Source: Clostridia bacterium
Lineage (GTDB): Bacteria; Bacillota_A; Clostridia; Christensenellales; Aristaeellaceae
Direction of reading: 5' to 3'
DNA: 15,445 bases
Assembly: GCA_017525805.1 (NCBI GenBank)
Contig: JAFXSH010000131.1
Coordinates: forward strand, 1-15,445
The notes below the pieces were generated by a model. It was not told the DNA's origin and ran no database searches. It saw only the letters and a list, made by a program, of their open reading frames with translations. Every line of letters starts with the position of its first letter. The first letter of the stretch is position 1. Shown piece by piece: positions 14,695 to 15,445 of the stretch. Made by a program: the position numbers and the translations under genes.

Positions 14695-14722
14695 TTGACA
14701 GAGAGGGAAAACGTGGTACAAT
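14695..14722 (+). promoter_or_regulatory. Sigma-A promoter of clpB
   Basis: A perfect TTGACA (14695-14700) and TACAAT (14717-14722) are separated by 16 bases. The transcript would begin near 14729, immediately before the CtsR-like box, with a leader of about 68 bases. Confidence 0.8.
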
Positions 14723-14731
14723 ACGATTGAA

Positions 14732-14748
14732 GGTCAAAGAAAGTCAGA
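14732..14748 (+). promoter_or_regulatory. CtsR-type operator
   Basis: GGTCAAAGAAAGTCAGA matches the CtsR consensus of two heptads (RGTCAAA, NAN spacer, RGTCAAA) with a single mismatch in the second heptad. It covers about +4 to +20 of the clpB transcript, where a bound repressor would block transcription. CtsR is the heat-shock repressor of clp genes in Firmicutes. No CIRCE (HrcA) element was found. Confidence 0.75.
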
Positions 14749-14796
14749 AAATTTGATCTTCGACTGACGATAATATCCCGAACGGGGGTTGATGGT

Positions 14797-15445
14797 ATGA
14801 GCAACAATCAGTACACCCAGAAATCCATGGAAACCATTCAATTGGCCCAGCGCTTGGCCCAGGAGAGAGGGCACCAGCAATTGGAGCAGGTTCATCTGCT
14901 TTCGGCGCTGCTGAACCTGCCGGAAGGGCTGATCCCGCAGTTATTGGCCAAAATGAACGTGGATGCGGAAGAACTGCGCGCCGGCACGGAAAATCTTTTG
15001 CAAAAGCTGCCCCAGGTGCGGGGCCTTTCCCGGGAAGAGGGCAAGGTTTACGTATCCGCCGATATGGATAAAGCTCTGCGCGCAGCGGCGGACGAAGCGG
15101 CCCGGATGAAAGATGAATACATTTCAGTGGAGCATTTGTTCTTAGCCCTGATCAAGACGGCGGACAAGGAGCTGGCCCCGCTGTTTAAGCGGCTGAGCAT
15201 TTCGGAAAGCGCGTTCCTGAAAGCGCTGTCTACCGTGCGCGGCGCGGCCCGGGTCACCAGCGACAATCCGGAGGACACCTATGACGCGCTGACGAAATAC
15301 GGTTCCGATCTGGTGGATATGGCCCGGAAGGGCAAGCTGGATCCCGTGATCGGGCGCGACAGCGAGATCCGGGACGTGATCCGGATTTTGAGCCGCAAGA
15401 GCAAAAACAATCCCGTGCTGATCGGCGAGCCCGGCGTGGGCAAAA
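14797..15445 (+). CDS. clpB: ATP-dependent chaperone ClpB, N-terminal part (partial at window end)
   Basis: The first 216 codons of a Hsp100 disaggregase are present, and the gene runs out of the window. The double Clp-N repeat (about residues 4-145; [20 protein letters not shown] and [16 protein letters not shown]) is followed by the ClpB-type linker [20 protein letters not shown]. Next comes the start of the first AAA+ domain ([20 protein letters not shown]) and a Walker A motif beginning GEPGVGK just as the window ends. ClpB works with DnaK to dissolve protein aggregates. The NPEDTYDAL linker and [15 protein letters not shown] favour ClpB over ClpC, but the diagnostic middle domain lies outside the window. 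GGGGG lies 8 bases before the ATG. Control by CtsR is suggested by the upstream box. Confidence 0.92.
   Translation, partial: MSNNQYTQKSMETIQLAQRLAQERGHQQLEQVHLLSALLNLPEGLIPQLLAKMNVDAEELRAGTENLLQKLPQVRGLSREEGKVYVSADMDKALRAAADEAARMKDEYISVEHLFLALIKTADKELAPLFKRLSISESAFLKALSTVRGAARVTSDNPEDTYDALTKYGSDLVDMARKGKLDPVIGRDSEIRDVIRILSRKSKNNPVLIGEPGVGK

Noticed and set aside
14411..14737. A 108-codon minus-strand frame spanning the tRNA region
   Set aside because: It runs through the tRNA-Arg gene, its terminator and its promoter. The residues LAQLDRVFDYESKGRGFESP are the usual spurious translation of a tRNA.

Overview
The window looks like chromosomal DNA from a fairly G+C-rich member of the Clostridia (Firmicutes), probably gut-associated. 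The evidence is a CtsR-type operator in front of clpB, strong Shine-Dalgarno sequences, a tRNA gene without encoded CCA, and several cytoplasmic glycoside hydrolases. The species cannot be named from the sequence. No insertion sequences, CRISPR arrays, phage genes or rRNA genes were seen. No gene-free stretch exceeds about 210 bases, and the larger gaps hold promoters and terminators.

Layout. Bases 1-274 are the 3' end of tuf (EF-Tu), closed by a strong terminator. Bases 407-9418 form a glycan-degradation and glycogen block. It holds a GH38 alpha-mannosidase (+), convergent with a GH20 beta-N-acetylhexosaminidase (-) that carries a C-terminal GNAT_C-like acyltransferase domain. From a shared promoter region, a GH2 beta-glycosidase (+) and a eukaryote-type GH13 branching enzyme (+) run the other way, 15 bases apart. 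Bases 9521-10480 (-) encode a ROK-family sugar kinase with its own promoter and terminator.

Bases 10678-14391 are a minus-strand row of closely spaced genes. In transcription order they are an M42 metallo-aminopeptidase, a secreted SH3-like/Cys-domain protein, a two-helix membrane protein of unknown function, a thpR (2'-5' RNA ligase-like) gene broken by an in-frame TAG, a 25-codon remnant of a YaiI/YqxD (DUF188) gene, and a YjjG-like HAD phosphatase. Upstream are a minus-strand tRNA-Arg(ACG) gene with promoter and terminator and, divergently, the 5' part of clpB with a sigma-A promoter overlapping a CtsR box.

How the genes may work together. None of the four carbohydrate enzymes has a signal peptide, so they should act on imported oligosaccharides. 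GH38, GH20 and GH2 activities together would suit trimming of mannose-, HexNAc- and beta-linked residues, as in N-glycan-like material. The ROK kinase could phosphorylate released sugar, and the branching enzyme connects to glycogen storage. No transporter or regulator lies in the window, so the pathway is inference.

The points most worth checking are the GH20-GNAT_C fusion, the eukaryote-type branching enzyme co-transcribed with a GH2 enzyme, the inverted repeat between the divergent glycosidase promoters, and the two adjacent broken genes (thpR and yaiI).
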